From the NCBI GenBank assembly GCA_038203525.1, contig JBBRDW010000005.1:32437-96436 (forward strand): a stretch of DNA of 64,000 nt. Direction: 5' to 3'. Positions 44,701-52,873 of this stretch are shown here, in pieces (position 1 is the first letter of the stretch; each line of letters opens with the position of its first letter). Under the pieces are notes generated by a model. The model ran no database searches. It saw only the letters and a program-made list of their open reading frames with translations, and was not told the origin of the DNA. Source of the DNA: Limnovirga sp038203525 (GTDB taxonomy: Bacteria; Bacteroidota; Bacteroidia; Chitinophagales; Chitinophagaceae). A program made the position numbers and the translations under genes.

Positions 44701-44833
44701 AGGGTTTGCCTTTGCAATGTTGATAGGCGTTATCACAGGTACTTATTCATCCATTTTTGTAGCAGCGCCAATATTGGTGGACTTTGCAAAAGACAGGCCT
44801 TTAGGTAAGATGGACGACGTAAAGAAAAAATAA
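41732..44833 (+). CDS. secDF: Protein translocase SecDF fusion
   Basis: 1,033 residues: SecD (~1-670) and SecF (~690-1020) in one chain, as is usual in Bacteroidota. Seen in order: the first membrane helix, the SecD motif LGLDLQGGMSVTMEV (~107), a large periplasmic P1 domain (TTRIDAFGLASPTINPN), a Thr/Ala-rich insertion near 285-340, SecD helices with VDTNVIIFERIKEEL (~610), then the SecF part with FEGGRSYTVKFA and MNDTVIVYDRIRED (~930). It uses the proton gradient to finish protein export at the inner membrane with SecYEG and YajC; a yajC gene lies at 58265. A terminator follows directly, merged with a repeat copy. Confidence 0.96.
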   Translation: MQLKGLVRFFAIALIIICVYQLSFTWMVHSHENTMEERAALWVKVNYPSAEKKYADNKELQKAYEDTLANLEKTRKQYLLDSTKDTPIGPFGLTKYQDAKDKELMLGLDLQGGMSVTMEVGLDGLIHSLSNYSKDVTFNTALNAAVEQKANSGADLISIFGDEYKKISNGAKLAPLFTTRSDGKIKFDASNDAVLNYLRDEAGDAFKNTLRIITTRIDAFGLASPTINPNPAKGTINIELAGINDPARVRKYLQSTANLQFFEVYNINDIAEALQSGDKAVSDYLKGVKITDTAAKPVVDTVTVAQQAAAIDTTKAFTFGTADSSKKTAIAKGADSAEIRRLENPIFALFAGIAQGQKDQTGGVRFPAAIGSVLKRDTARLGEYLRMDIVSSKFPGNLVFMYGNEEDNTGAAVKDRLALYAIKTLDNGTAKLEGSNVSKASQQFDEKGRPSISMTMDAIGTRIWAKMTADNVGKPIAIVLDNFVYSAPNVIGAIPSGNSEISGSFTVLEAQDLSDILQSGKLPAPAKIVAEQVVGPTLGQAAVSGGALSFLISFIVIFVLMLIYYNTAGWVANIALILNLLFTIGILAALGFTLTAPGIAGLVLTIGMAVDTNVIIFERIKEELTKGKGYLTAVHDGYRRSYAPVLDAHVTTFLTAAILFIFGLGPVLGFATTQMIGIVLSLFCGILVSRLITDFYTNKQRHFVYFTTFSKKIFQHANFKFIEYRKYAYGISVIVLFLGIGSYFNGFDKGVEFEGGRSYTVKFASAPNIEEVRNELKKSFAEFPYIKTVNTNDQLNITTSYKIKETGNNIDSAVEATLFSGLQKFLPAGTTYNEFNTKFKQSSQTVLPTISEDLKSGAAKATIISIIVICLYIFIRFRDWRYSLGTIVSLLHDVFVTLAVFSFLKSVVPFPLEIDQYFIAAILTVIGFSMNDTVIVYDRIREDSRIMRGVDKGTIINTAINQTLSRTIMTSLTVFLTLLILFLFGGEVTKGFAFAMLIGVITGTYSSIFVAAPILVDFAKDRPLGKMDDVKKK

Positions 44834-44847
44834 TTAAAAACTATAAC

Positions 44848-44885
44848 AAAAAGGCTGTTCCGTAAATGGAGCAGCCTTTTTTTTT
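44848..44885 (+). terminator. Intrinsic terminator after secDF
   Basis: AAAAAGGCTGTTCC / GGAGCAGCCTTTTT stem with a 6-base loop, ending in T(9). The T-run is shared with box A of the repeat copy that follows. Confidence 0.85.
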
Positions 44886-44934
44886 ACCGGGCATCAAATA
44901 TCCATTATGCGTTCCTTGCGTCGCACTCTTGTAC
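44877..44934 (+). repeat. Bipartite intergenic element, exact core, joined to the secDF terminator
   Basis: The T-tract of the terminator runs straight into ACCGGGC (44886-44892); the exact core is at 44916-44934. Confidence 0.85.
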
Positions 44935-45045
44935 TGTATATCATTGCTGCGCAATGGCACAAACACTCATTTTTCTTTTAAAGCACCATTTAAAGTGCGA
45001 AATAATATTTAAATTTATTACTAAACCTTACTTTCAGCTTGATAT

Positions 45046-45519
45046 ATGACCAGAGAAGAAAATTTTATGCTAGAAGCCATACGCATGGGCACTGAAGGAA
45101 TGCGCAAAAAACTTGGCGGACCGTTTGGATGCGTAATTGTAAAGTATGATAAAATTATTGCCAGCGGATGCAATAGTGTAGTTATCACAAACGATCCTAC
45201 AGCCCATGCAGAAATTGTAGCTATACGTGAGGCCTGCAAAAAGCTGGGACATTTTCAGCTAACAGGCTGCGAATTATATACTACCTGCGAACCTTGCCCA
45301 ATGTGCATGGGAGCTATCTATTGGGCGCGTCCTGCAAAAGTATATTATGCCAATTCACGTACAGATGCTGCTGGTATAGGTTTCGACGATTCATTTATTT
45401 ACGATGAGATAGCCTTACCCCTGTTAGAGAGAACGCTGGAGATGCGTCGGCTTGATTTAGAAGAAGCAAAACAAATGTTTAAGGAATGGAAACTTTTCGA
45501 CGATAAAACACTTTACTAA
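45046..45519 (+). CDS. guaD: Guanine deaminase-like nucleoside/base deaminase
   Basis: 157 residues of the cytidine/deoxycytidylate deaminase superfamily. The zinc site is complete: THAE-type PTAHAEIVAIREAC (His ligand and catalytic Glu) and TTCEPCPMCMGAIYWARP (two Cys ligands). Unlike TadA it carries GGPFGCVIVK near the start, NDPTAHAE, and YYANSRTDAAGIGFDDSFIYDEI near residue 105, which match the small Bacillus-type guanine deaminase (about 156 residues) closely. Likely reaction: guanine to xanthine and ammonia in purine salvage. tRNA adenosine deaminase is the main alternative and is less likely. It is monocistronic. Confidence 0.87.
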   Translation: MTREENFMLEAIRMGTEGMRKKLGGPFGCVIVKYDKIIASGCNSVVITNDPTAHAEIVAIREACKKLGHFQLTGCELYTTCEPCPMCMGAIYWARPAKVYYANSRTDAAGIGFDDSFIYDEIALPLLERTLEMRRLDLEEAKQMFKEWKLFDDKTLY

Positions 45520-45609
45520 TTGACCATAGTCGGTATTGCACACCAGAGTGGGAATAGCTGATAAATATCTATAAGAAGCAAACAATCGGTTGTTCAGATA
45601 TATTCCAAA

Positions 45610-45667
45610 GTATAAGAGTGCGACGCAACGAAAGCTCAATTAATATACTTAAGTCAGGTACAAAATT
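45610..45667 (-). repeat. Bipartite intergenic element, one-mismatch core
   Basis: The core GTATAAGAGTGCGACGCAA is at 45610-45628; box A GTCAGGTACAAAA starts at 45653 and abuts the minus-strand terminator. Confidence 0.8.
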
Positions 45668-45694
45668 AAAAAGACCGTAATTGGTACGGCCTTT
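45665..45694 (-). terminator. Terminator for the DUF1573 pair (minus strand)
   Basis: Read on the minus strand, AAAGGCCGTACC and its partner ACGGTCTTTTTAATTTT form a stem (one mismatch) followed by a T-rich run, 27 bp after the stop at 45721. Confidence 0.6.
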
Positions 45695-45720
45695 ACTAAT
45701 CTGTTAATTGGCATAAAACC

Positions 45721-46095
45721 TTAGTCTTTCTTTATAACTTCCCCTTCAATGGTTAAAACCGTAGGCTCTGCAACATTTGCAAACTTTACTGTAACGGTTT
45801 TTGTGAATGTTCCCGCATTTGCTGCATTGTAAGTTACTTTAATAACGGCAGATTTTCCTTTAAGAATCGGTGTTTCAGGATATTCGGGTTTTGTGCAGCC
45901 ACACCCCGCAACAGCTGATTCTATAATCACAGGCTTATCAGAATTATTGCTGAAGCTAAATTCTGTGGTAACTGGTTTGCCTTGTTCAACTTTGCCAAAT
46001 GAATACTTCATTGTTTTAAAAGAAACTGGGCTGGCTGTTTGAGCAAAAACCGGCATTACAGCAATAAAAGCCAACACTGTTAATAATTGTTTCAT
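45721..46095 (-). CDS. DUF1573 protein, exported
   Basis: 124 residues with a signal peptide ending near PVFAQTA (~19). One DUF1573 beta-sandwich (ASH/MSP-like) covers the rest: KYSFGKVEQGKPVTTEFSFSN, the hallmark VAGCGCTKPEYP, and KVTYNAANAGTFTKTVTVKFAN. It is periplasmic or surface-associated, function unknown. It follows a paralogue by 21 bp on the same strand and shares its operon. Confidence 0.88.
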   Translation of the reverse strand: MKQLLTVLAFIAVMPVFAQTASPVSFKTMKYSFGKVEQGKPVTTEFSFSNNSDKPVIIESAVAGCGCTKPEYPETPILKGKSAVIKVTYNAANAGTFTKTVTVKFANVAEPTVLTIEGEVIKKD

Positions 46096-46116
46096 GGTAA
46101 ATTGTTTTATATTTTG

Positions 46117-46581
46117 TTATTTGTTAGTGCCTGTTTTTAATTTTTCTATGGCGGCGTTAACGGGTGCAGCATTGTCTGGTGTTTTGTAGGTCTGACCGTG
46201 AAATTTAATAACCTGACTTAAGCCACCGCTTAAAAAAATGGTAACCACTTTATGAAATTCTCCGTCAGTAGCGCCGTTGAAACCAATACCAATTTTAAAA
46301 GTTTCGCCTGGTGCATAGGGCCCGGCAGACCATTTGGGCGTGGTACAACCACAGCCAACCTGTACATTTTCAACTTTTACCGAGTCTTTAGAAACATTTT
46401 TTATTTCAAGTTCATATCCGGCGGCTTTACCAAACGGAATTTTACCAAAATCATGATCCAACTCTTTAAATTCAACAAATTTAGTAATATCATTCTGATT
46501 CGCTGTTTCAGTCGGCTCAGTTTGAGCCTTTAGTGTAACCACGGCAAAAAAAGCAGGCAGAATTAATAATATTTTCCTCAT
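46117..46581 (-). CDS. DUF1573 protein, exported
   Basis: 154 residues; signal peptide ends near VTLKAQTE (~20). A DUF1573 domain with FKELDHDFGKIPFGKAAGYELEI, the hallmark VQVGCGCTTPKWS and the GIGFNGATDGEFHKVVTIFL strand. The C-terminal extension (~128-154) is unstructured-looking. First gene of a two-gene operon with 45721-46095. A third member of the family is near yajC at 57764. Confidence 0.88.
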   Translation of the reverse strand: MRKILLILPAFFAVVTLKAQTEPTETANQNDITKFVEFKELDHDFGKIPFGKAAGYELEIKNVSKDSVKVENVQVGCGCTTPKWSAGPYAPGETFKIGIGFNGATDGEFHKVVTIFLSGGLSQVIKFHGQTYKTPDNAAPVNAAIEKLKTGTNK

Positions 46582-46761
46582 TTCATGATAAATTTATGAT
46601 GTAAAAATAGAGAATTCTTTTTTGGTATTTTTTTTAAAATGATAATAAATCTTTAAATGTATTGGTTGCTAGCCGCATAAATCATTCAGAGTTTTTTTGC
46701 AAAGGGTATAACGTGTGCATTTTTATATAAAGGCTATTTTCAACTTCATAAATGGAATTGG

Positions 46762-46769
46762 TATTTTTG
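46762..46769 (+). promoter_or_regulatory. -7 box just before the E1 fusion gene
   Basis: TATTTTTG fits TAnnTTTG and ends 4 bp before the ATG, with TTTT 21 bp upstream at the -33 position. If used, the mRNA would be leaderless or nearly so. Confidence 0.35.
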
Positions 46770-46773
46770 TTTA

Positions 46774-49167
46774 ATGGATACCAGTACCGTTAACAAAGAG
46801 CAAAACGAAAACATGCTTTCTTACGAGGATTTCCGGAAGGAAGTTTTGAAAGATTACAGCATTGTTCTGGAAAGCCGTGAAGCCAGCTTACTTGGCCGCC
46901 GCGAAGTATTAACCGGAAAAGCCAAGTTTGGAATTTTTGGTGATGGAAAGGAGCTTGCGCAGGTGGCTCTGGCTAAGTTTTTTAAACCGGGGGACTGGCG
47001 TTCAGGCTACTATCGTGATCAGACTTTTATTTTCGCATCTGGTATTGCCACTGTACAACAGTTTTTTGCGCAACTATACGCCAATCCTGATACAACCCAG
47101 GAGCCTTTTAGTGCCGGAAGGCAAATGAGCAACCATTTCGTTACCCGCAATTTTGAAGAAAATGGCGACACAACGGCATTGGCCTACCAAAAAAATGTTG
47201 CAGCAGATATGGCACCAACTGCGTCTCAAATGCCCCGTAGCGTAGGGCTTGCACTCGCCTCCAAATTATTCAGGAACAGTGCGTCCCTGAAAGAACTCAC
47301 CCATCTCTCCAATAATGGAAACGAAATTTGTTTCTGCACTATAGGTGATGCTTCCACCTCCGAAGGGCATTTTTGGGAAACGATTAATGCCGCTGGCGTG
47401 CTGCAAATTCCCCTGGCAGTTTTTATATGGGATGATGGATACGGCATTTCGGTACCAAAAAAATATCAAACCACAAAAGGCTCTGTTTCTGCAGCCCTTA
47501 AAGGTTTCCAAAAAAAGAACGATACAAATGGACTTGATATTTACACGGTAAAAGGTTGGGATTATGCGGGTATGTGCGAAATTTTTGAAGCAGGACTTCA
47601 AAAAATAAGAGACACCCATATACCCGCAGTTTTTCATGTGGAAGAACTAACACAACCACAAGGTCACTCAACTTCCGGAAGCCATGAACGCTACAAAGAC
47701 GCGCAACGCCTTGAATGGGAAAAGGATTGGGATTGTATCAGAAAGATGAGGTATTGGGTTATAGAAAACGGCATTGCTACCAATGAAGAGCTTACCGTAA
47801 TTGAAGAAAAAATAAAAGAAGCAGTAAAACAAAGCCGCAATAGAGCCTGGGAGGAATATTCAAAGCCAATCAAACTGCAGGCAGTAGCAGCCGTGGAAGC
47901 AATTAAGTCAACCGTTGTAAATGATATCGATCATTACAATCATCTTCAGCAAATAGCCAAAGAGCTCGAAACCAACAGGGAACCGCTTCGGCGCGATGTG
48001 ATGCGCTGTTTGTCAACCGCTATCGATGCCGCAGGAAACTCTCCTTTTGCGGCCCAGCTAAAAACACATTACCGGGAGCTAAAAGAAAAAAACAAACTAT
48101 TATACAATTCCTGGCTGCATAATGAAGGATTGGGGAATGCGCTGAATATACCAGAAATAAAACCAGTTATCGCCTCCGATGCACCTTCAATTAACGGGTA
48201 CGAAATAATCAATAAATATTTTGATCAGCTTTTTGCTGCAAATCCAATTGTTGTGGCATTTGGGGAAGATGTTGGTTTTATTGGCGATGTAAACCAGGGC
48301 TTTGCCGGACTGCAGGATAAATATGGCGAGAATAGAATTTTCGATACGGGCATACGCGAACTCACCATTATGGGGCAGGGTATTGGTTTGGCTATGCGCG
48401 GCTTACGCCCTATCGCAGAAATTCAATATTTAGATTACCTCGTTTACGGCCTTCAGCCACTTACCGATGATGTTGCAACGCTGCAATACCGCACTAAGGG
48501 GCTACAGCATTGCCCGCTTATCGTTCGTTCAAGAGGGCACCGCCTCGAAGGTATTTGGCACAGTGGATCGCCAATGGGTATGATCATCAACGCCCTCCGA
48601 GGCATACATGTATGCGTACCGAGGAATATGGTGCAGGCTGCCGGTATGTACAACACCATTTTAAAAAGTACAGAACCTGCCATAATAATCGAATGCTTAA
48701 ACGGTTACAGACTTAAAGAAAAATTACCTTCCAATCTTGGGGAGATGACTGTGCCATTGGGCATTCCCGAAATTATTAAAGAAGGCACCGCTATTACCAT
48801 TGTTTCTTATGGCTCCACGCTTCGTATTATTTACGATGCTGTTACAAGGCTTGAAAAAGAAAACATCAGTTGTGAAATAATAGACGTGCAAACCCTGCTT
48901 CCTTTCGATATTCACCACAGCATTCTGGTATCACTTAAAAAAACAAACCGCATCGTTTTTGTTGATGAAGACGTTCCCGGCGGCGCCGCTGCTTATATGT
49001 ACAACAAAGTAATGGAAGAACAGGGTGGTTATCGCTGGCTCGATGTTGCTCCCCGAACCATAACCGGCAAAGCACACCGCCCCGCTTACGGAAGCGATGG
49101 CGATTACTTTAGCAAACCCAATGCAGAAGATATTGCGGAAACAATACGGGAAATGATGGCGGAGTAA
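46774..49167 (+). CDS. 2-oxoacid dehydrogenase E1, fused alpha and beta subunits
   Basis: 797 residues. The alpha half (~1-340) has the thiamine diphosphate motif GDASTSEGHFWETINAAGVLQIP and the phosphorylation-loop-like TSGSHERYKD. The linker region (~340-460) is helical. The beta half (~465-797) has VVAFGEDVGFIGDVNQGFAGL, IFDTGIRELTIMGQGIGLAM, YLDYLVYGLQPLTDD and VDEDVPGGAAAYMY. It decarboxylates a 2-oxoacid (branched-chain oxoacid or pyruvate) and transfers the acyl group to lipoyl-E2. No E2 or E3 gene is adjacent. Fused E1 proteins are common in Bacteroidota; branched-chain oxoacid specificity is the likelier guess but is not fixed by sequence. It is monocistronic. Confidence 0.92.
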   Translation: MDTSTVNKEQNENMLSYEDFRKEVLKDYSIVLESREASLLGRREVLTGKAKFGIFGDGKELAQVALAKFFKPGDWRSGYYRDQTFIFASGIATVQQFFAQLYANPDTTQEPFSAGRQMSNHFVTRNFEENGDTTALAYQKNVAADMAPTASQMPRSVGLALASKLFRNSASLKELTHLSNNGNEICFCTIGDASTSEGHFWETINAAGVLQIPLAVFIWDDGYGISVPKKYQTTKGSVSAALKGFQKKNDTNGLDIYTVKGWDYAGMCEIFEAGLQKIRDTHIPAVFHVEELTQPQGHSTSGSHERYKDAQRLEWEKDWDCIRKMRYWVIENGIATNEELTVIEEKIKEAVKQSRNRAWEEYSKPIKLQAVAAVEAIKSTVVNDIDHYNHLQQIAKELETNREPLRRDVMRCLSTAIDAAGNSPFAAQLKTHYRELKEKNKLLYNSWLHNEGLGNALNIPEIKPVIASDAPSINGYEIINKYFDQLFAANPIVVAFGEDVGFIGDVNQGFAGLQDKYGENRIFDTGIRELTIMGQGIGLAMRGLRPIAEIQYLDYLVYGLQPLTDDVATLQYRTKGLQHCPLIVRSRGHRLEGIWHSGSPMGMIINALRGIHVCVPRNMVQAAGMYNTILKSTEPAIIIECLNGYRLKEKLPSNLGEMTVPLGIPEIIKEGTAITIVSYGSTLRIIYDAVTRLEKENISCEIIDVQTLLPFDIHHSILVSLKKTNRIVFVDEDVPGGAAAYMYNKVMEEQGGYRWLDVAPRTITGKAHRPAYGSDGDYFSKPNAEDIAETIREMMAE

Positions 49168-49304
49168 TTTTTTTTGAGCCAAACATCCGGTTTTCATGTC
49201 ATCGCCTCTTGCAGCTCTGGCGCATATGCGTCAAGTTAAGAAATACATTTATTGACCCAACGTTATTGCTACTATTGGGCTTTCGTTGCGTCGCACTCTT
49301 GTAC
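49168..49304 (+). repeat. Two successive bipartite elements in the same orientation
   Basis: The first copy (TTTTTTTTGAGCC at 49168-49180, then CATCGCCTCTTG near 49200) has the internal core deletion also seen at 30212. The second has box A ACCCAAC at 49255 and an exact core at 49286-49304. This is the only tandem arrangement found. Confidence 0.65.
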
Positions 49305-49631
49305 TTTGGGTTCCCTTTGCGCCTTGCAGAACTCAGTTGCATTTTTCCCTGCAAATGAAAGCGAAGATTATTCGGAAACGCATTTATATTTAAAACCATT
49401 TACTAACCCCATATTGCAAGACAACCTAAAACCATTAATGGCAAACACTTTTAGCGATTTTTATTAAAAATTAGCTTGACGCCAATACGCTATGGCGGGA
49501 CTCATATACATTATAAACATTGTTGAACTTAAAATACCAGCTACAGAAACCGGGAAGGCGTAAAGATATAAGCATTTATTCTCCACGTGTTTGTAAACCT
49601 GCAGTTTCAACTGCTGATTTTTATTCCAACC
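49305..49631. other. Intergenic stretch between repeats, no gene seen
   Basis: 327 bp with no credible ORF, hairpin or RNA gene. It lies between the convergent E1 and HerA-like genes. Confidence 0.5.
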
Positions 49632-49690
49632 GTACAAGGGAGTGACACAACGGAAGCTTAATAGTTATTCTCAAGCCGGGCAACAAAAAA
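49632..49690 (-). repeat. Bipartite intergenic element, diverged core
   Basis: The core GTACAAGGGAGTGACACAA is at 49632-49650; box A GCCGGGCAACAAAAAA from 49675 touches the stop of the HerA-like gene. Confidence 0.72.
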
Positions 49691-49691
49691 T

Positions 49692-51278
49692 TTAAAACCA
49701 GCTTTTACTCTTACTGCTGCTTCTGCCGCCCAAACCCAATGCACCTAAAAGGCTACGTGTTATAATAGAAGCGGCAGTTCTTTCTACCTGTTTTACAGCG
49801 GAACTGTCGAAAAAGCTTTTTTCCTTAGGTGCGGCCTTTTGCTCTTTTGCCTGTTGTTTTACCGCTTGTTCCTGTTGCTTTTGCTGTTGCTGCTGCTGTT
49901 GTTGCTGTTGTGTTTTTTGGGCTGCTTCTTCAAGCTTGGCAGTTAATATTTCGTAAGCACTTTCGCTGTCCACCACGCGGTTATATTTATTTGCCAATTT
50001 ACTTTTGGCAACGAGTATATCAATTTCCGCATCGCTTAAAATATCCATCCGGCTGCGGGGCGGGCACAACATGGTGTGCACTAAAGGAGTAGGAATTCCC
50101 TTCTCATTCAACAGCGTTACAAAGCCTTCGCCAATACCCATTTGCGTAAGAAGATCTTCGGTTTTATAAAACTCACTTTCGGGGAAATTCTCGGCTGCCT
50201 GCTTAATTGTTTTTCTGTCAGCAGCTGTAAATGCACGGAGCGCATGCTGCACCTTTAAACCAAGCTGGCTCAATATAGAAGCCGGTACATCCTGCGGATT
50301 TTGTGTACAGAAATAAATACCAACCCCTTTTGAGCGTATAAGTTTAATAACTGTTTCAATTTGCTTTAAAAGAGCATCGGTGGCTTCTTCAAATAAGAGG
50401 TGTGCTTCGTCGATAAACATTATCAGTTTAGGTCTGTCCATATCCCCTTCTTCGGGGCATGTAGCATATAATTCTGCAAGCAGCTGCAGCATGAATGTGG
50501 AGAATAACTTGGGCTTGCTTTGCATATCTGTTACACGCAGAATATTAATCATACCGCGGCCATCATCGCTTATACGCATCAGATCTGCTACTTCAAAACT
50601 TGGCTCGCCAAAAAATAATTCTGCACCCTGTTGCTGTAGCTCTATCACCTTACGAAGAATTGTTCCGGTTGATGTAGTAGAAATATTACCATAGTCTTTT
50701 GCAAGTTCATCCTTGCCTTCGTTACCCACAAACTGTAGTACTTTAATAAAATCCTTGAGATCAAGAAGCGGTAGTTTATTGTCATCACAATATTTAAAAA
50801 TCATAGAAACCAGGCCTCCCTGTGTGTCATTCAATGCAAGAATCTTGCTTAACAGTATGGGCCCAAACTCGCTAACCGTTGCACGCAGGCGAATTCCTTT
50901 TTCATTGCTAAGCGTCATCAACTCCACTGGAAAAGCAGACGGCGTATAGTTTACGTTCAATATTTTACAACGTTCGGTTATCTTGTCGTTTACCGTTCCT
51001 GCTGCGGCAATACCGCTCAGGTCGCCCTTTATATCCATCATAATTACCGGTACACTTGCATCGCTCAGCACTTCGCTGATCATTTGTAATGTTTTTGTTT
51101 TTCCCGTTCCGGTAGCGCCGGCAATAAGTCCATGACGGTTCATCATTTTCAACGGCAGAAAAACATCGGCACCGGCAATTACCTCACCATCGAGCATAGC
51201 GCAGCCTATTTTTACATTATCTCCTTTAAATTTATACCCCTGTTGTACCGCTGCTAAAAATGCATCCTTATTTGGCAT
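49692..51278 (-). CDS. HerA-like ATPase (DUF853) with polyglutamine segment
   Basis: 528 residues. Motifs: Walker A LIAGATGTGKTKTLQMI (~residue 36), MMDIKGDLSGIAAAG, the Walker B KLIMFIDEAHLLFEEATDALL (~285) and the arginine/sensor segment GVGIYFCTQNPQDVPASIL. These define the DUF853 branch of HerA/FtsK-type ATPases, annotated as helicase HerA-like. The C-terminal region has a run of ten Gln followed by further Gln/Lys (~448-472), then a basic, Ser-rich end. The role is uncertain: DNA translocation or remodelling is inferred. No NurA-type nuclease gene is adjacent. It is monocistronic. Confidence 0.88.
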   Translation of the reverse strand: MPNKDAFLAAVQQGYKFKGDNVKIGCAMLDGEVIAGADVFLPLKMMNRHGLIAGATGTGKTKTLQMISEVLSDASVPVIMMDIKGDLSGIAAAGTVNDKITERCKILNVNYTPSAFPVELMTLSNEKGIRLRATVSEFGPILLSKILALNDTQGGLVSMIFKYCDDNKLPLLDLKDFIKVLQFVGNEGKDELAKDYGNISTTSTGTILRKVIELQQQGAELFFGEPSFEVADLMRISDDGRGMINILRVTDMQSKPKLFSTFMLQLLAELYATCPEEGDMDRPKLIMFIDEAHLLFEEATDALLKQIETVIKLIRSKGVGIYFCTQNPQDVPASILSQLGLKVQHALRAFTAADRKTIKQAAENFPESEFYKTEDLLTQMGIGEGFVTLLNEKGIPTPLVHTMLCPPRSRMDILSDAEIDILVAKSKLANKYNRVVDSESAYEILTAKLEEAAQKTQQQQQQQQQQKQQEQAVKQQAKEQKAAPKEKSFFDSSAVKQVERTAASIITRSLLGALGLGGRSSSKSKSWF

Positions 51279-51322
51279 AGCAAAAAGTTTTCTGGAAAGT
51301 TAGCAGATTACACGATGAGTAC

Positions 51323-51406
51323 GAAATTTTTTGTACCAGGCAGCAATAATTCTATCTGGCTTTTGCTGCAGCTTGCCCCGCGATAGCACTGGTCGCACTC
51401 CTGTAC
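51323..51406 (+). repeat. Bipartite intergenic element, variant with inserted segment
   Basis: TTTTTTGTACCAGGC, later GCAGCTTGCCCCGC, 11 other bases and TCGCACTCCTGTAC. The same extended layout, with the same 11-base gap, is seen in reverse at 17778-17856. Confidence 0.62.
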
Positions 51407-51497
51407 TTTGTTTTTGTTATTCGGCAGGCAACAAAACACATTATGATAAGACGATATTAATATATGCAGCTATTTCATCCCTTTATTTCTTATTGTT

Positions 51498-51505
51498 TAG
51501 ATTTG
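51498..51505 (+). promoter_or_regulatory. -7 box upstream of the CNNM/CorC-type gene
   Basis: TAGATTTG matches TAnnTTTG and ends 10 bp before the ATG at 51516; TTTC lies 21 bp upstream as a near-match to the -33 TTTG. Confidence 0.42.
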
Positions 51506-51515
51506 CAGCCTTACT

Positions 51516-52817
51516 ATGACAGAAATATTTATAATTTTCGCACTTATCATCCTAAACGGCGTTTTTGCCATGGCAGAAATTGCATTGGTTTCAGCCCGTA
51601 AAGCAAGGCTGGAGGGGCAAGCAAACAAAGGTGATAAAAGGGCAAAAGAAGCGCTGGATTTAGCATCTCATCCTGAAAAATTCATTTCTACTACTCAAAT
51701 TGGCATCACGCTTATTGGTATTCTAAATGGTATTTTCTCGGGCGATAAAATAAAGACAGATCTGGTAGAGTTCCTTAACCAGTTTACCACTATTCAACCT
51801 TACAGCGGGGCTGTTGCCACAACAATTGTTGTAATTCTTATTACATATTTTTCGCTGGTTTTGGGCGAATTGGTACCCAAACGTATTGGACTGAATAACC
51901 CGGAAGGCATAGCTAAAACCCTAGCTGCGCCTATGCGTATAGTAACCGGCATTACTTACCCCTTTATCTGGCTGCTTACAAAATCGAGCAATGTAATTGT
52001 AAAATTATTTAATCTTAAAGGCACCGATAACCAGGTTACTGAAGAAGAAATAAAAGCCATTATAAGTGAAGGAACTGAACAAGGTACCATTGATGCAACG
52101 GAACAGGAAATAATTGAACGGGTATTTCACCTTGGTGACAGAAATATCACTTCTTTAATGACACACCGCACAGATCTGATGTGGCTAGATCTTAACAGCA
52201 CCGTGGATGATATTAAAAACCAAAGTGATGACCCGGTGCATTCGGTATACCCTGTATGCGATAAAAATATTGATAACGTAAAAGGCGTAGTTTCTCTTAA
52301 AGATATTTTTAGGGCGCCTAAAGAAACGTTGCTTAAAGACTTAATGAAAACGGCTACTTACGTTCCGGAAAATAACACAGCCTACCATCTTTTGGAAAAA
52401 TTTAAGCAAACAAAAACGCACTATGCCTTTATAGTTGATGAATATGGAACCCTGCAGGGGATAATTACGCTTAACGATATATTGGAGGCAATTGTTGGCG
52501 ATATAAGTGAACCGCATGAAGAGGATTACGAAATTTTAAAACGGGACGATGGCTCTTACCTGATAGACGCCCAGGTACCTTATTATAATTTTCTAAGTTA
52601 CTTTGATATTACAGAATGGATAGACGAAGGTGAGCAAGATGCATTTGATACACTCGCAGGTTTTATTTTACATTATTTAGAGCGCATACCCTCTACAGGC
52701 GATAAGATGCAGTGGCGTGGATTTGAATTTGAAATTGTGGATATGGACGGCCACCGCATAGATAAACTGCTGGTAACATTATCAGATGAATTAAAAGAGG
52801 ACCTTGAGGAGGATTAG
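51516..52817 (+). CDS. CNNM/CorC-type transporter protein (DUF21-CBS-CorC_HlyC)
   Basis: 433 residues. The DUF21/CNNM membrane domain covers ~1-175 with four hydrophobic segments (IIFALIILNGVFAMAEIALVSA, VATTIVVILITYFSLVLGELVPKRIG, ITYPFIWLLT). A CBS pair follows (~195-325, TSLMTHRTDLMWLDL, HYAFIVDEYGTLQGIITLNDIL), then a CorC_HlyC domain (~340-428, LIDAQVPYYNFLSYF, FEIVDMDGHRIDKLLV). Relatives move or regulate Mg2+ and other divalent cations; the old label 'hemolysin' is misleading. It sits at the inner membrane. It is monocistronic. Confidence 0.92.
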   Translation: MTEIFIIFALIILNGVFAMAEIALVSARKARLEGQANKGDKRAKEALDLASHPEKFISTTQIGITLIGILNGIFSGDKIKTDLVEFLNQFTTIQPYSGAVATTIVVILITYFSLVLGELVPKRIGLNNPEGIAKTLAAPMRIVTGITYPFIWLLTKSSNVIVKLFNLKGTDNQVTEEEIKAIISEGTEQGTIDATEQEIIERVFHLGDRNITSLMTHRTDLMWLDLNSTVDDIKNQSDDPVHSVYPVCDKNIDNVKGVVSLKDIFRAPKETLLKDLMKTATYVPENNTAYHLLEKFKQTKTHYAFIVDEYGTLQGIITLNDILEAIVGDISEPHEEDYEILKRDDGSYLIDAQVPYYNFLSYFDITEWIDEGEQDAFDTLAGFILHYLERIPSTGDKMQWRGFEFEIVDMDGHRIDKLLVTLSDELKEDLEED

Positions 52818-52873
52818 CCGCTAACGCACCCCAATTTTATTACATTTTTTGCAATTGCCCAATATAGAACAAA

